Shown here: positions 6,445-6,455 of the stretch, piece by piece
Numbering within the stretch: the stretch's first letter is position 1
Layout: each line of letters opens with the position of its first letter
Assembly: GCA_964486845.1 (NCBI GenBank)
Contig: CAZAQY010000385.1
Coordinates: 1-6,455 of the forward strand
Length of the DNA stretch: 6,455 nucleotides
Direction of reading: 5' to 3'
Source: Anammoximicrobium sp964486845
GTDB lineage: Bacteria > Planctomycetota > Planctomycetia > Pirellulales > Pirellulaceae
The notes under the pieces: generated by a model
Told to the model about the DNA's origin: nothing
What the model saw: only the letters and a program-made list of their open reading frames with translations
Databases searched by the model: none
Position numbers and translations under genes: made by a program

Positions 6445-6455
6445 CGGGGGGAGTG

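Overview
This window is high-GC bacterial DNA. Its gene content and repeats fit a planctomycete, probably Pirellulales-like. This placement is inference from four things: a Lgt-type protein with a PDZ insertion, a diadenylate cyclase with a DACNV-type sensor region, remnants of secreted glycosidase and Tat-exported Gfo/Idh/MocA enzymes, and dispersed palindromic and GATCTGA-type repeats. No database search was possible.

Layout from left to right. Positions 1-214 hold no convincing gene, only a weak promoter-like pair. A small unrecognised helical protein (215-490) carries near its 3' end a strong Shine-Dalgarno sequence for the next frame. That frame (494-652) is only the signal peptide and first residues of a glycoside-hydrolase-like protein, which then stops. 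After a spacer with a perfect TATAAT comes panC (828-1709). The panC stop codon lies inside a 25-bp-arm inverted repeat (1705-1781). Nineteen bases later starts a 431-residue Lgt homologue (1801-3096) with a PDZ domain inserted in a loop. A spacer with a promoter-like pair, a palindrome and a 12-bp direct repeat leads into a soluble 461-residue protein (3228-4613). This has a C-terminal diadenylate cyclase (DAC) domain and is probably a c-di-AMP synthase with its own sensor region.

Positions 4614-5425 contain no intact gene. On the minus strand (5223 down to 4675) lies a wrecked Gfo/Idh/MocA oxidoreductase. Its Tat signal and Rossmann motif are joined to the C-terminal end, and the central domain is missing. 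A heptamer tandem repeat follows. The last gene (5426-6310, TTG start) is an ABC-transporter ATPase. The expected permease does not follow directly: 6311-6455 has no recognisable coding sequence, only a small palindrome and a possible -35 element for a gene beyond the window.

The intact genes serve separate roles: pantothenate/CoA synthesis (panC), lipoprotein maturation or a related envelope task (the Lgt homologue), nucleotide second-messenger signalling (DAC protein), and transport or envelope biogenesis (ABC ATPase). Apart from possible panC-lgt cotranscription, nothing shows that they form one system. The most notable items are the Lgt-PDZ architecture with altered catalytic-site residues, the sensor-DAC protein with DGV in place of DGA, the long inverted repeat at the panC/lgt boundary, and the two decayed carbohydrate-related genes.
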